A stretch of 23,334 nucleotides of DNA from RUG100 sp034927505 (GTDB lineage Bacteria > Bacillota > Clostridia > Peptostreptococcales > Anaerovoracaceae): contig JAYFPY010000043.1 of NCBI GenBank assembly GCA_034927505.1, forward strand, positions 1-23,334. The letters are read 5' to 3'. This document shows, in pieces, positions 23,334-23,334 of the stretch (its first letter is position 1; each line of letters starts with the position of its first letter). Made by a program: the position numbers and the translations under genes. The notes beneath the pieces are model-generated. The model was not told the origin of the DNA, made no database searches, and saw only the letters and a program-made list of their open reading frames with translations.

Positions 23334-23334
23334 C

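Noticed and set aside
23278..23334. Start of a plus-strand gene at the ATG at 23278.
   Set aside because: No ribosome binding site or promoter precedes it and it runs off the edge after 19 codons; a convergent minus-strand gene end fits the terminator better.

Overview
The window looks like a piece of an anaerobic, low-to-moderate GC Firmicutes chromosome (class Clostridia). The reasons are strong AGGAGG/GGAGGTGAT ribosome binding sites, a tRNA-Trp T-box leader, a PanG-type pantothenate operon of the kind known from Clostridioides, oxygen-sensitive radical SAM and 2-hydroxyacyl-CoA dehydratase-like proteins, and a cytoplasmic multi-PAS hybrid histidine kinase. I cannot name the genus. No rRNA, tRNA, CRISPR array, insertion sequence, phage gene or replication origin is visible.

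Layout. Positions 1-116 hold the 3' end of a plus-strand gene. A plus-strand pair follows: a soluble PAS hybrid histidine kinase with two receiver domains (213-3353) and a SAM-dependent methyltransferase (3373-4548). The methyltransferase runs convergently into a long minus-strand block, with the two stop codons overlapping. Read in the direction of transcription, that block contains: ung-lemA-DUF2207 (20201 to 17062); panG-panB-panC (16849 to 14316); pyruvate carboxylase (14150 to 10710); and a tightly packed five-gene cluster (10650 to 4545). This cluster encodes a LigB/MEMO-AMMECR1 fusion, a short AmmeMemoRadiSam radical SAM enzyme, an EutH-type permease, an HgdB-like iron-sulfur protein, and an HgdB-like/HgdC-like (activase) fusion. 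On the plus strand, a Trp T-box controls a stand-alone type-2 tryptophan synthase beta chain (20610-21983). It is followed by an intrinsic terminator, a 29-codon ORF, and an Elp3-like radical SAM protein (22189-23205) ending at a probable bidirectional terminator.

How the genes fit together. The ung, panG and pyc groups each have a recognisable sigma-A-type promoter on the minus strand. The panG leader has a hairpin that pairs with the Shine-Dalgarno sequence, overlapped by a possible leader-peptide ORF. The pyc leader begins with a perfect 9-bp hairpin. The ung promoter places its start point on the A of the ATG, suggesting a leaderless mRNA, and it diverges from the T-box promoter across a palindrome.

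The most unusual region is the 10650-4545 cluster. It joins the functionally unresolved AmmeMemoRadiSam set to an EutH permease outside any ethanolamine locus and to an ATP-activated dehydratase/double-cubane-like reductase. Stop/start overlaps link several of its genes, so it is the best candidate here for an undescribed pathway. All functional statements rest on reading motifs by eye; no database search was run.
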